A model generated the notes under the pieces. The model had not been told where the DNA came from. It did no database searches and saw nothing but the letters and a program-made list of their open reading frames with translations. Below, piece by piece: positions 1 to 9,151 of a stretch of 64,000 bases of DNA (positions are counted from its first letter, which is position 1; every line of letters begins with the position of its first letter). Origin of the DNA: UBA2638 sp046293135 (GTDB lineage Bacteria > Pseudomonadota > Alphaproteobacteria > Micavibrionales > Micavibrionaceae); the NCBI GenBank assembly GCA_046293135.1, contig JBKBPR010000004.1, positions 62,001 to 126,000 on the forward strand. Reading direction: 5' to 3'. Made by a program: the position numbers and the translations under genes.

Positions 1-129
1 AAGCTTATCAGGGTGGCCTTCAGAAACGGATTCGCTGGTGAAGATGTAATCTCTCAATTCGGTTTGCTGCACTGGCGCGGCGTTCGAGGGGTGTATTTGC
101 ACGGCGGCTTGTCCTTGTAATGCTGACAT
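1..129 (-). CDS. metK: S-adenosylmethionine synthetase, N-terminal fragment
   Basis: Methionine adenosyltransferase makes S-adenosylmethionine from methionine and ATP in the cytoplasm. Only the first 43 codons are present; the rest lies beyond the left edge. The ATG is at 129-127. A roughly 23-residue variable lead is followed by YIFTSESVSEGHPDK, the invariant N-terminal signature of MetK, whose His and Asp contact ATP and metal. It is the last gene seen in the minus-strand run and follows the XRE regulator by about 160 bases. I looked in that leader (130-288) for a SAM riboswitch and saw none that I could match. Confidence 0.93.
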   Translation of the reverse strand, partial: MSALQGQAAVQIHPSNAAPVQQTELRDYIFTSESVSEGHPDKL

Positions 130-288
130 GGTTGGCGACTCTCTTATGATTTTTACAATATTAAAAAATCAACCATAAAGACTGCGGCGGCGCGGTTCAA
201 GCCAGAAAACTTCAAAATATCGCAATAATACGTTATTTTTCTCTGATTTTGGCAGGTGTTTTCCGTGAGAGGCGGTGTATATCCGCCC

Positions 289-744
289 TTATTCGTCGTC
301 CGAACGTCCCATGGTTTTCATCAGCTTGAGGATATGCTCTCGCGCTTTGGGGTCGGGGATGCTGTAATATGCGCGGACAAGTTTCAGCGTTTCCTTGCGC
401 TGCATGATGTCTTCATCATCGTTTTCTTCAGCGGCAAAGCCTTCTTGTGCATTATCGGCCATGCCGTAAGCCAAATTGGTCGCTTTATCGAGGTTTTTGT
501 CCATTTCGCCGAAGAAATATTCAACCGGAACGCCGAGAATTTTGCTGAACTGGTAAAGCCTGCTGGAGCTGATACGGTTTGTGCCGCGCTCATATTTTTG
601 AACTTGCTGGAACGTAATTCCGACCTTATCGGCGAGTTTTTCCTGACTGAGGCCAAGCAGCGAGCGCCGAATACGCAGGCGGCTGCCCACATGTTTGTCA
701 ACGGGTTCGGCTGTGCCTTTTTTCTTTTGGGTCATTTTGATCAT
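289..744 (-). CDS. XRE-family helix-turn-helix regulator
   Basis: A 151-residue DNA-binding regulator. Residues about 17-75 form a Cro/cI-type helix-turn-helix (GLSQEKLADKVGITFQQVQKYE), followed by a short acidic C-terminal tail. This type, with the 'QKYERGTNRIS' recognition region, is common in alphaproteobacteria, including between lnt and metK as here. The target is unknown; control of the adjacent metK is possible but not shown. The start could also be the ATG three codons downstream (MTQKKK). Confidence 0.88.
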   Translation of the reverse strand: MIKMTQKKKGTAEPVDKHVGSRLRIRRSLLGLSQEKLADKVGITFQQVQKYERGTNRISSSRLYQFSKILGVPVEYFFGEMDKNLDKATNLAYGMADNAQEGFAAEENDDEDIMQRKETLKLVRAYYSIPDPKAREHILKLMKTMGRSDDE

Positions 745-902
745 AAATACACTTTATTTTATGTAGAGCTTCGAAACGCTATCAAATCATCTGGTAAATA
801 CTGCATAAGCGAATCAGAAGCATTTTTTCGTAAACAATACATAGCGGATGATTACGGCTGTATGCAAGCAATCTAAAGTATATAGCCCATAATGATTGCA
901 AT

Positions 903-2435
903 TTATAGCTTTATTATAACTTTCTTATGTATGGTAGTCTGCTCATTCAGCGTTGTCTTGGCCACAATCCGCCCATAAGGATCAATATAGCCCGAAATAC
1001 CCGTGTTGGCAGAGCGTATAACGCTTACGCCTTCCTCGATAGCGCGCAGCTTGGCTTTCAGGAAATGTTGGTAAGGGCCGGCGCTTATGCCGTACCACGC
1101 ATCATTCGTCACATTGATGATCGCATTCGCGCGGGAATTAGAGCCAGAGCCTTGTTCCACAACTTTGCGGGGAAACAATATCTCATAACAAACCTGCGGG
1201 CTGAATGAAAAATTTTCGGTGATGGCGATGGTTTGCAAGGACTCTCCGGCCACAAATCCGTCAAAGCGCGTCACGGTCTCAAGCGGAATCCAGCGCTGGA
1301 AGGGGATATATTCCCCGAAAGGCACAAGCCGCACCTTATCATATTGCGCAACCATCCGGGCATTGCGGTCAAGCATGGCAATGCTGTTGGTATAGGTATT
1401 GTTCTCCCGATCATGCAGCAGCGCCCCGCTGACCAGATACACATCGCGCTCATAAAGGCCGAGCGTATCGCGGATAAGGGCTTGTGCAAATTCATTCTCC
1501 AGAAAGACGAAATGCGTTGCGGTTTCCGGCCAGACAATAAGCGTGATTGCGCTTTCCGTGCCGTCAGGTTTCGACATCTCCAGCAGCATTTCAAAATGAT
1601 CCTGCGCCTTGCGACGATCCCATTTTTCTTCCTGCGGGATATTGGGCTGAATAATCTTGACCGATAATTCATCAAGCGTTTCAAGCTGGGCATGGCTCAG
1701 GCGGTGAGCGCCATACGCGTAAACGGCACTCATCGTCACCAGCGCGGCCAGCAATAGCGACAGTTTTTGGCGTTTGGAGGCGGCGGGAAGCAGGGCAAAG
1801 CCAATCGCCGCGCCCCAAAATATTGTCAGCGCGCTGAGCAAATAGATCGTGCCGATATGCGCGATTTGCAGCATCTCAAGCTGAGCGCCCCAGCCATAGC
1901 CGAACAGATTCCACGGAAAACCCGTGAACAAATGCCCGCGCAGCCATTCGGCGGCGGCGAGCGCGAGGCAAAACAGCGCAAAATTCCGCAGCTTTGCATC
2001 CGTTTTCTTGAGCCTTGCCGCGATATAAAGCGTTACCGCGCTGAAAAAGGCCAGCAAGGCGGGTAATCCCGAAACGGCCAGCGGCCACGCCCATTTGTAA
2101 TCATTGCCCTCAACCAGCAGGGCATTGCCGATCCAGTTCAGGCTTATGAGGAAATAGCCGAAGCTGAAAACCCAGCCGATCAGCGCAATTTTCCAAGATT
2201 TTTCCAAGCTCTCAAACAGCACGAATGCGCCGCCCAGCCCGATCAGAAGCAGCGGCCAGTAATGCAACGGCGCCATGGCCAGCGCCGCCAGCACTCCCAA
2301 TAAAAACGCGGCAATCATCGAGCGCATACATCCTGTGCTGATAGATGCAATCAGCTTATTCAGATCAGGGCCGAACCCTGAACGCAGAGGAGGGGGGGCA
2401 GACGCCTGAGGCGGTTGAGAATTTTGTGTCGTCAT
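903..2435 (-). CDS. lnt: Apolipoprotein N-acyltransferase
   Basis: Lnt transfers an acyl chain from phospholipid to the N-terminal cysteine of lipoproteins in the inner membrane. The N-terminal half has several hydrophobic segments and the C-terminal half is a nitrilase-like domain. The Glu-Lys-Cys triad is visible in VWPETATH, YDKVRLVPFGEY and VCYEILFPR. The chosen start is the ATG at 2435 (MTTQNSQPP), 22 bases after corC; an upstream ATG at 2498 would overlap corC by about 40 bases and add 21 residues of unlikely sequence. It lies in the ybeY-corC-lnt order typical of alphaproteobacteria. Confidence 0.93.
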   Translation of the reverse strand: MTTQNSQPPQASAPPPLRSGFGPDLNKLIASISTGCMRSMIAAFLLGVLAALAMAPLHYWPLLLIGLGGAFVLFESLEKSWKIALIGWVFSFGYFLISLNWIGNALLVEGNDYKWAWPLAVSGLPALLAFFSAVTLYIAARLKKTDAKLRNFALFCLALAAAEWLRGHLFTGFPWNLFGYGWGAQLEMLQIAHIGTIYLLSALTIFWGAAIGFALLPAASKRQKLSLLLAALVTMSAVYAYGAHRLSHAQLETLDELSVKIIQPNIPQEEKWDRRKAQDHFEMLLEMSKPDGTESAITLIVWPETATHFVFLENEFAQALIRDTLGLYERDVYLVSGALLHDRENNTYTNSIAMLDRNARMVAQYDKVRLVPFGEYIPFQRWIPLETVTRFDGFVAGESLQTIAITENFSFSPQVCYEILFPRKVVEQGSGSNSRANAIINVTNDAWYGISAGPYQHFLKAKLRAIEEGVSVIRSANTGISGYIDPYGRIVAKTTLNEQTTIHKKVIIKL

Positions 2436-2457
2436 AAGACAAGGTTGTAAACGGAAA

Positions 2458-3501
2458 TTACTTGCCGGAAAAGTCCGTTTTTGACTCGGCGCTCTCATTA
2501 TGTTGCGGAATATTGGATATTTTCAGGCGATTGACGCGGCGCGGATCGGCTTCCAGAATTTCAAACATCATGCCGGAGCCATGGTGAATAATCTCGCCCC
2601 GCGCTGGAACGCGCCCCGCCAGAAAGAAAACCAGCCCGCCGAGCGTGTCGTTCTCCTCGCGCTCTTCTTCGGTCAGGAACGCGCCTGTTTGCGCTTCGAA
2701 ATCATCCAGATCATACCGCGCATCGGCGGTTAATGTTCCGTCCTGATGCGGGGTGATTTGTGGCTGAAGGTCGTGGTCGTGCTCATCTTCCAGATGGCCG
2801 ACGATTTCCTCGATAATGTCGCCAATCGTAATCAAACCGTCAATCCCGCCATATTCATCAATCACCATCGCCATATGTTTGCGGGTCTGGCGCATTTCTA
2901 TCAATAGATCCAGCACGGTCATCGAAGGCGAGATAATCGGCACATCGCGGATAAGCTCTTTGACATGCAGCGGTTTGCCCTGCGCCAGTGTGGTGAGAAC
3001 ATCCTTGATATGGATCGTGCCGAGCACATCATCCAGCTTATCCTTGTAAACCGGAATGCGGCTGTATTGAATATCAATAAAATGCGAAAGCAGGTCTTCT
3101 TTCAATGCGCCAAGCTCAAAAGCAAGAATATCGGCACGTGGGATCATCGCCTCAACCACGGGCATATCGCGCAATTTCAGGATATTGGCGATCAGTGTTT
3201 TTTCATGTTGGCTATTTGCGTCGGTTTCCTCGGCATTGGATGCGGATTCCTCGATATATTCCTCGATTGTATCCCGAAGCGAGAGGTCTTGCTTACCCTT
3301 AAAGCCGGATTTGAGCCAGTTCAGAATGCTCGATACATTGCCGTTGCCATTGCCATTGCCGTTTTGCCCGCTATTTTGGGCGCTGCTATTTGAGTGGGAG
3401 GAGGATGTGTTTTGTCTGCCGCGCTCATCATTCAAATCGGATAAGGCGGCGCGTCTACTCGACGGGTCTTCGGATTGTTCGGTCATTTTCAATCTATTCA
3501 T
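2458..3501 (-). CDS. corC: CBS-domain protein, CorC/TlyC type
   Basis: A soluble 347-residue protein of the CorC/HlyC/TlyC family, linked to divalent-cation homeostasis. The order is an acidic low-complexity N-terminus with a (Gly-Asn) repeat from a 6-base microsatellite near 3340-3363, two CBS domains (PRADILAF... and VIDEYGGIDGLIT), and a C-terminal transporter-associated domain (GLVFFLAGRVP). No membrane segments are present, unlike the full-length DUF21 exporters. It sits 22 bases after ybeY. The start may be the second Met (MTEQ, five codons in). Confidence 0.9.
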   Translation of the reverse strand: MNRLKMTEQSEDPSSRRAALSDLNDERGRQNTSSSHSNSSAQNSGQNGNGNGNGNVSSILNWLKSGFKGKQDLSLRDTIEEYIEESASNAEETDANSQHEKTLIANILKLRDMPVVEAMIPRADILAFELGALKEDLLSHFIDIQYSRIPVYKDKLDDVLGTIHIKDVLTTLAQGKPLHVKELIRDVPIISPSMTVLDLLIEMRQTRKHMAMVIDEYGGIDGLITIGDIIEEIVGHLEDEHDHDLQPQITPHQDGTLTADARYDLDDFEAQTGAFLTEEEREENDTLGGLVFFLAGRVPARGEIIHHGSGMMFEILEADPRRVNRLKISNIPQHNESAESKTDFSGK

Positions 3502-3523
3502 TATGGTTCACTATCGCATAAGT

Positions 3524-4126
3524 TTACGCATTTTGGTAGGGGTTTTTGATGCCAAACCCCCGCAAAATCTCGATTTCTAGCGCTTCCATGGCCTCGGCTT
3601 CGCTTTCAATCTCGTGGTCATAGCCCAAAAGGTGCAAAATGCTGTGAACCAGCATATGCACGGCGTGATCTTCAAAGCTCTTATTTTGCTCCAGAGCTTC
3701 GCGTGCAATCGTTTCACGCGCCATCACAATATCACCGAGTATGAGAACGGGGAGGGCGCTGCGCTCCTCAGTAGCGCTTGGCGCGGCGCTCCAATCTTCA
3801 ATTTGCGGGAAGGACAGGACATTGGTCGGCTTATCCTTGCCGCGATATTCACGGTTCAGCGCCTGTATCCCCGCATCATCGGTCAGGATGATGCTCACCT
3901 CAATAGGTTTTTTATCGGCAATCGGCGCGGCCATGAGCGGCGCAAGCTCAGGATGCCCCAGCACATAATGCAAGGTTTTTTCGCATAGATCTTGGTAATC
4001 GGGGAGGGTCGCGCCCCAGCCGTCAGCCTCATCATCAATTGTAATCTCGATATGCAATAAATCGGAAAGCTTGGATTTCAGCGCTGTGCAAAAATTCTCA
4101 GCCATAGCAAAACCGCCAGCCATCAA
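3524..4126 (-). CDS. ybeY: Endoribonuclease YbeY
   Basis: A metal-dependent single-strand endoribonuclease acting in 16S rRNA maturation and ribosome quality control. The zinc-binding motif HxxxHxxxxxGxDH is intact (HMLVHSILHLLGYDHE). Upstream elements EVSIILTDD, LNREYRGKDKPTNVLSFP and ILGDIVM match the family. At 200 residues it is slightly long because of an N-terminal extension. Its ATG overlaps the phoH stop in an ATGA arrangement (4123-4126), implying translational coupling. A start at MAENFC, seven codons downstream, is also possible. Confidence 0.95.
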   Translation of the reverse strand: MMAGGFAMAENFCTALKSKLSDLLHIEITIDDEADGWGATLPDYQDLCEKTLHYVLGHPELAPLMAAPIADKKPIEVSIILTDDAGIQALNREYRGKDKPTNVLSFPQIEDWSAAPSATEERSALPVLILGDIVMARETIAREALEQNKSFEDHAVHMLVHSILHLLGYDHEIESEAEAMEALEIEILRGFGIKNPYQNA

Positions 4127-5097
4127 TCGGACTTTTTCGGGAATTGTTCATAGGCTTCGATGATTTTTCCGACCAGATGATGGCGCACAACGTCTTTGCT
4201 GTTGAAATACATGAATTGAATTTCGGGCACGTTCTCCAGAATATCTTGCGCGTCCTGAAGGCCGGATTTCACCCCGCGCGGCAAATCGGTCTGCGTTAAA
4301 TCGCCGGTAATCACCATGCGTGAGGCCTCGCCCATACGGGTCAGAAACATTTTCATCTGGCCGCATGTGGCGTTTTGCGCCTCGTCCAGAACCACAAACG
4401 CATTGGCCAGTGTCCGCCCGCGCATAAAGGCCAGCGGGGCAATCTCGATCTCGCCCGTTTCCATTTTCTTCATCATGTAATCCCAATGCAGCGTATCATG
4501 CAAAGCGTCATAAATCGGGCGCAGGTAAGGGTCGACTTTCTCCTTCATATCGCCGGGCAGGAAGCCGAGATTTTCGCCCGCTTCAACGGCGGGGCGGCAA
4601 AACACCAAACGCTCGACCTTGCCCTCAAGAAACATCGCAACACCCGCCGCGACGGCCAGATAGGTCTTCCCCGTTCCGGCAGGGCCGATCCCGAAAACCA
4701 TCTCGTTTTTCTGGATCATCTCGATATATTTTTTCTGATTGGGCGTGCGGGCGGAAATGCTCTTTTTCTTGGTACGGATCAGAACATGCGCGCTGTCTTC
4801 GTCCTTGTCAGTGTCGGCCTTGCCGTTTTTTTGCCTGTCATTGAAAAAGCGCAGCGCCGCATCAATTTCCGCCGTGCCGACCATTTGCTTTTTCTCCAGC
4901 TTGTCCCAAAGCGTATTGAGCACATATTGCGCGGTTTTGATGGCCTGCGCATCACCGGAAAAGCTCAGGCGATTGCCGCGATCGGCAATATTCACACCAA
5001 GCTTTTTTTCGATATAGGTCAGATGGGCGTTGTGTTCGCCATATAGCAGGGGAATAAGGGAATTGTTGTCAAATTCCAAAAACGTTTGAATGGTCAA
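4123..5097 (-). CDS. phoH: PhoH family ATPase (YbeZ type)
   Basis: A 324-residue cytoplasmic ATPase of the PhoH/YbeZ family, related to the helicase fold and functionally linked to YbeY in RNA metabolism. An N-terminal RNA-binding-like region (residues about 1-80) precedes the ATPase core. Walker A is GPAGTGKT, Walker B is FVVLDEAQN, and the PhoH hallmarks VFCRPAVEAGENLGFLPGD and ITGDLTQTDLP are present. It is coupled to ybeY and preceded 109 bases upstream by a second, much larger PhoH-like gene. Confidence 0.95.
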   Translation of the reverse strand: MTIQTFLEFDNNSLIPLLYGEHNAHLTYIEKKLGVNIADRGNRLSFSGDAQAIKTAQYVLNTLWDKLEKKQMVGTAEIDAALRFFNDRQKNGKADTDKDEDSAHVLIRTKKKSISARTPNQKKYIEMIQKNEMVFGIGPAGTGKTYLAVAAGVAMFLEGKVERLVFCRPAVEAGENLGFLPGDMKEKVDPYLRPIYDALHDTLHWDYMMKKMETGEIEIAPLAFMRGRTLANAFVVLDEAQNATCGQMKMFLTRMGEASRMVITGDLTQTDLPRGVKSGLQDAQDILENVPEIQFMYFNSKDVVRHHLVGKIIEAYEQFPKKSD

Positions 5098-5206
5098 GGG
5101 CGCTTGCTATCCTCATTATCATTATAAAAAGATTGTAATAACAACTCAGTCTATAACTTCATTATACTGCAAAAAGGCTAAACAAGCGAAACTTTTGTAT
5201 AATCTT

Positions 5207-7459
5207 TTATGTCGGGTCAACCTGCTGCATAGGTACGCCCGCCCTGTCTCCGTGTTGAGAATACCGGCCTTTCGGATCAGGTCTGATAAAGGTTGATTTG
5301 GGCGCATCAGCAGCAGTCGCCATTTGTTTTCTGAGCTGGTTGACAGTGAAGACAAAGGCTGTATGCGGTGATCGTTTAATATCCGATGCGTCCATTCTGA
5401 TTGTTGTGACCGTTTCGGGGTTGATCTCGATGCCTTGCTTTTTAAGCTCTTTAGTAGCCATCTTTATAATTTCGGGGTCACTAAAGGCATTAAACATCTC
5501 TTTAAACCCTGAAATGCGGCCATATTGCAAATCGTTTTGATCTTCGTAATCGCCGACAAGAACAACCTTACCGTTTTCGCCGGGTCTTGAAATCAGGTGG
5601 AATATTTCAACAAGATCTTTGTTTTGCACTTCATCGGCAATCAGAAAGCTGTGTCTGAGCGTGTCACCGCGTTGATACATCTGGTCATAGCGATCAATTC
5701 TGTGGGCTTGCTTTAGCTCTTCGAAAATAGCTTTGCCTTTTTTTGCACTGCCATTTCCAAGCTGTAACTGCATCTCTTCTTCGAGAACGGCAGAGTAAGC
5801 ACCCATTTTTTCATCAAGCGAACCTTTGAGATAAGGGTTATAATGCCCACCTACGGTTTCGGTTGGTCTTTCATAAAGAAGCTGGTCAATTGCGCCGATT
5901 TTCAGCAGTTCCAAGCCCGCCCGAATAGCGATCATGGTTTTTCCCGCGCCTGTCGGGGCTTGCACCATAACAACCCTGACATTCGGATTCATAAGTGCGT
6001 CATAATAGCGGGACTGGTTGGGGGTAAAGATAATCTTGCTGGCATCGCCTGCGGCATCACGCATGGAATAAAAGCTGATCCCGTCTTCTTTTTGCCATGG
6101 CGCAAGCGTGTAGTTTTGCGGAATAGGGAATTTTCTGGTCGGAATATCGTTGATCGAGTCCAACAAGATAAGTGCAGGCGCGGCAAGATCAGCCGAGCTT
6201 TGTGGGCTTACTAACGTGCCGTTATCCTCGTCACCGCTCAACATATCTTCCAATGACATCGAGCCGTGTTCAGCGGCTGCGTCGAGACCGTTTCCGTTTG
6301 TATTTACGGCGGTGGTGCTACCTTGAGCAGCTCTCGCTCCATCAGCGGCTACCACCTTTGGATTTTGCTGTCGCAGTTGCGTTACAGGGCTGTTTCTCTT
6401 TCCGTAAAGGGTAACAATTTTATCGCCCAGTTTTTTATCGGTGTAATGTGTCTTTATGTCGTTGATGGCTTGATTGACAAACTCTCTAGCCTTGGACAAG
6501 CTAACTTTACGCCCTTCAGTCCATTTGTCACGAATATTGGCCAATAACAATTCGGCCAAATGAATTTTACGAATGTCAAAATCCTTTTGAATGGCAGAAT
6601 AATGCAATTCAAAAAACTTATTGCCGTCAGTGTCTTGCGCAATCGTAACGTTGAAATCAATGTCAGGGTGTTCGTTGATCGCTCTTAATGTGCCGGCTCG
6701 ATTGCCGTTTAATAAGAAAGTGGCGAATGCATGCGTGGAAGAGGCTTCAAGCGTTTTGATCTGTATGACGACAGATTGCGCTCGATCGTCGCTATTGATT
6801 TGTTTTGCTTTTCTTCGCGGTCTTGGCTGACGTTTTGCGCCATCTGAACTTGCTGCAGTGGCTTTAAATAGGGGGCGGCTCTGTACCTTGGATTCGCTGC
6901 CGTTTCTGGCAGCCAATTCCGCACGGAGTGCTTGCTGTTCTTGTCGTTGTTGTTTTTCTTTGTCTTTAAATTCTCTGTAAGCCGCAGCAATATTTGTACG
7001 TATACTTGCGTCAATAGATTGGACAACTTGCTTTCCACTTGAGCCGTCTTCCAACAGTTTCACCACGGCATTTCTGAGATGAATTGTTTGAACATCAAAG
7101 CAACCCTCCAGTTCAAGTGCGGGGCTTTGCTCTTTAAGGGATTCTGTTTGCTTGAAGAAGGGAGAGCTTTTTGTGTTATGCAGTAAAGTTGACGTTAGAT
7201 TACCGTTATCGTTTGTTTTCGGCTCATCTATAAAAATTTCAAAATGCGGTGTCGCATTCAAATCATCTTGATCATGAAGAGCGGTCACAGAAAACTTCGG
7301 CAGGCGTCTTGTTAGAATATCCATAGCATTGTTTGAAAGCGGTGAACTATGCGACACATATTGTTGTGCATTCGCTACGGGGATTTGAATGGTTTCCGGC
7401 TCTGCGCCAAAGTTTTTAAGCGTCACTTGAAAGTAAGAGGAATTGCTGTGATCTGTCAT
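5207..7459 (-). CDS. Large PhoH-like ATPase (second paralogue)
   Basis: A 750-residue protein inserted between miaB and the normal phoH. The ATPase core is C-terminal: Walker A APTGAGKT near residue 503, a PhoH-like block ERPTETVGGHYNPYLKGS that parallels the CRPAVEAGE...PYL block of PhoH, Walker B LIADEVQN near residue 606, and VLVGDYEDQNDL corresponding to the 'ITGDLTQ' motif. The first 470 residues match nothing I recognise; they include a Lys/Arg-rich, Gln-rich stretch (about 165-230). It is transcribed with miaB (32-base gap). A PhoH-fold ATPase role is well supported; the substrate is unknown. Confidence 0.8.
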   Translation of the reverse strand: MTDHSNSSYFQVTLKNFGAEPETIQIPVANAQQYVSHSSPLSNNAMDILTRRLPKFSVTALHDQDDLNATPHFEIFIDEPKTNDNGNLTSTLLHNTKSSPFFKQTESLKEQSPALELEGCFDVQTIHLRNAVVKLLEDGSSGKQVVQSIDASIRTNIAAAYREFKDKEKQQRQEQQALRAELAARNGSESKVQSRPLFKATAASSDGAKRQPRPRRKAKQINSDDRAQSVVIQIKTLEASSTHAFATFLLNGNRAGTLRAINEHPDIDFNVTIAQDTDGNKFFELHYSAIQKDFDIRKIHLAELLLANIRDKWTEGRKVSLSKAREFVNQAINDIKTHYTDKKLGDKIVTLYGKRNSPVTQLRQQNPKVVAADGARAAQGSTTAVNTNGNGLDAAAEHGSMSLEDMLSGDEDNGTLVSPQSSADLAAPALILLDSINDIPTRKFPIPQNYTLAPWQKEDGISFYSMRDAAGDASKIIFTPNQSRYYDALMNPNVRVVMVQAPTGAGKTMIAIRAGLELLKIGAIDQLLYERPTETVGGHYNPYLKGSLDEKMGAYSAVLEEEMQLQLGNGSAKKGKAIFEELKQAHRIDRYDQMYQRGDTLRHSFLIADEVQNKDLVEIFHLISRPGENGKVVLVGDYEDQNDLQYGRISGFKEMFNAFSDPEIIKMATKELKKQGIEINPETVTTIRMDASDIKRSPHTAFVFTVNQLRKQMATAADAPKSTFIRPDPKGRYSQHGDRAGVPMQQVDPT

Positions 7460-7491
7460 AAAAGCACGCCTGTTCTTTTTATAAGTTATTG

Positions 7492-8997
7492 TTATTGGGC
7501 GGCTTTAGAGGAGCTTTGCTCTTGCAGGATCATTTCACCGCTTAGGGAATTGTCATAGCCCTCTTTTATCCTTATGTCAATGATTTTTCCTAATAATCTT
7601 TCATTGCCTTGTAAATAAACGGATTGGAAGTAGGGGGACTTGCCGATAATCTGTCCGTCATGGCGGCCTTTGCGCTCCATCAGGATGGGCATGCTCAGAC
7701 CTTCGCATGATTTGTTGAAGGCAAGTTGTTGTTCATTCAGCAGTGCTTGCAGCCGCGCCAGACGCTCGGAGGCGATTTTCGGATGGACAAGATTTTGCAT
7801 ATTGGCTGCGGGTGTGCCGGGGCGGGCGCTATAGGCAAAGGAGTAGCAAGACGCGTAATTCACATCGCGCACGAGTTGCAGCGTGTCTTCGAAATCCTGC
7901 TCACTCTCGCCGGGGAAGCCGACAATGAAATCGGAGGAAAATGCAATGTCGGGGCGCGCCTTGCGCAGCTTAGCGATGACCTCGCGGTATAAGTCGCCGC
8001 CATGTTTGCGGTTCATCGCCTTGAGAATTTTATCCGATCCGCTCTGGACGGGCAGGTGTAAAAACGGCATCAGCTTTTCGACCTCGCCATGTGCCGCGAT
8101 CAGGTCTTCATCCATATCGCGGGGGTGGGAGGTGGTGTAGCGAATGCGCTCCAGCCCGTCAATCTTGGCCAGTTCGCGGATCAGCCCGCCCAGACCCCAG
8201 ATTTTGCCGTCAGGGCCTTCACCGTGGAAGGCGTTGACATTTTGCCCCAGCAGCGTGATTTCGAGCGCCCCCGCATCGACAAGCCGCTTGGCCTCATTGG
8301 TGATGCCCATGACATCGCGTGAATATTCCGCTCCGCGCGTATAAGGCACAACGCAGAAGGTGCAAAATTTATCGCAGCCCTCCTGGATAGACAGGAAGGC
8401 GCTTGCGCTCTGCGCGGTGTGTTCTTCGGGCAAAAAGTCGAATTTGGACACGCTGGGGAATTCGGTGTTCACAAGCCGTTTATCGCCGAATGCGCCCAAG
8501 GCCTTGGCCATCATCTCCGGTAATTCGTGATAGGTTTGCGGGCCGAACACCATATCGACATAGGGCGCGCGCTCAAGGATGTAATCACCCTCAGCCTGCG
8601 CCACGCATCCGGCCACGGCCATCAGCATGGTTTCGCCTTTGGATTCCTTATCGGTTTTGTGCTCTTTGAGGCGGCCAAGCTCGGAGAAAACCTTATCGGT
8701 GGCTTTTTCGCGAATATGGCAGGTATTCAGGATCACCATATCGGCATCCACAGGGCTATCCACAGTTTTATACCCGAACGGCGCAAGGATATCGGCCATG
8801 CGGTTGCTGTCATAGACATTCATCTGACAGCCCCATGTCTTGATAAACAGCTTTTTGTCTTTTTGCTGAGCGTTCCGGGTATTTTGAGTGCCGTTGTTTT
8901 GCGCCGCTGCGGTCATATTCGGTTTTGCATCCTTGTGTATTTCATTGCTATCCGCCTTCGTATGTATATTCATACGCATCTTCATATGTATCTTCAT
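7492..8997 (-). CDS. miaB: tRNA-2-methylthio-N6-isopentenyladenosine synthase MiaB
   Basis: A radical-SAM methylthiotransferase that adds the methylthio group at A37 of tRNAs reading UNN codons. The N-terminal UPF0004 domain starts at KLFIKTWGCQMN, with cluster-binding cysteines in GCQMN, NTCHIR and AGCVAQ. The radical-SAM motif is CDKFCTFC and a TRAM domain closes the protein. The start is uncertain: an in-frame ATG exists at 9114, several ATGs lie in a short repeat at about 8973-8997, and another is at 8916 (MTAAAQ). I chose 8997, the first Met of the repeat. Confidence 0.93.
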   Translation of the reverse strand: MKIHMKMRMNIHTKADSNEIHKDAKPNMTAAAQNNGTQNTRNAQQKDKKLFIKTWGCQMNVYDSNRMADILAPFGYKTVDSPVDADMVILNTCHIREKATDKVFSELGRLKEHKTDKESKGETMLMAVAGCVAQAEGDYILERAPYVDMVFGPQTYHELPEMMAKALGAFGDKRLVNTEFPSVSKFDFLPEEHTAQSASAFLSIQEGCDKFCTFCVVPYTRGAEYSRDVMGITNEAKRLVDAGALEITLLGQNVNAFHGEGPDGKIWGLGGLIRELAKIDGLERIRYTTSHPRDMDEDLIAAHGEVEKLMPFLHLPVQSGSDKILKAMNRKHGGDLYREVIAKLRKARPDIAFSSDFIVGFPGESEQDFEDTLQLVRDVNYASCYSFAYSARPGTPAANMQNLVHPKIASERLARLQALLNEQQLAFNKSCEGLSMPILMERKGRHDGQIIGKSPYFQSVYLQGNERLLGKIIDIRIKEGYDNSLSGEMILQEQSSSKAAQ

Positions 8998-9151
8998 ATC
9001 TATCTTCTGGCCGATCTTGCCTTTCAGGCTTGAATGGGCTAGGTGATAAAGGTGGATAATCGCATAATAATCCCGTGATATATGCAAATCTGAACTGAAA
9101 AAGCAAGAAATCAATCAACCAAGAAAACAATCAACCAAGAAAACAATCAAT

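Noticed and set aside
130..288. A SAM-responsive riboswitch upstream of metK
   Set aside because: The leader shows no SAM-II, SAM-SAH or other recognisable core, and is short.
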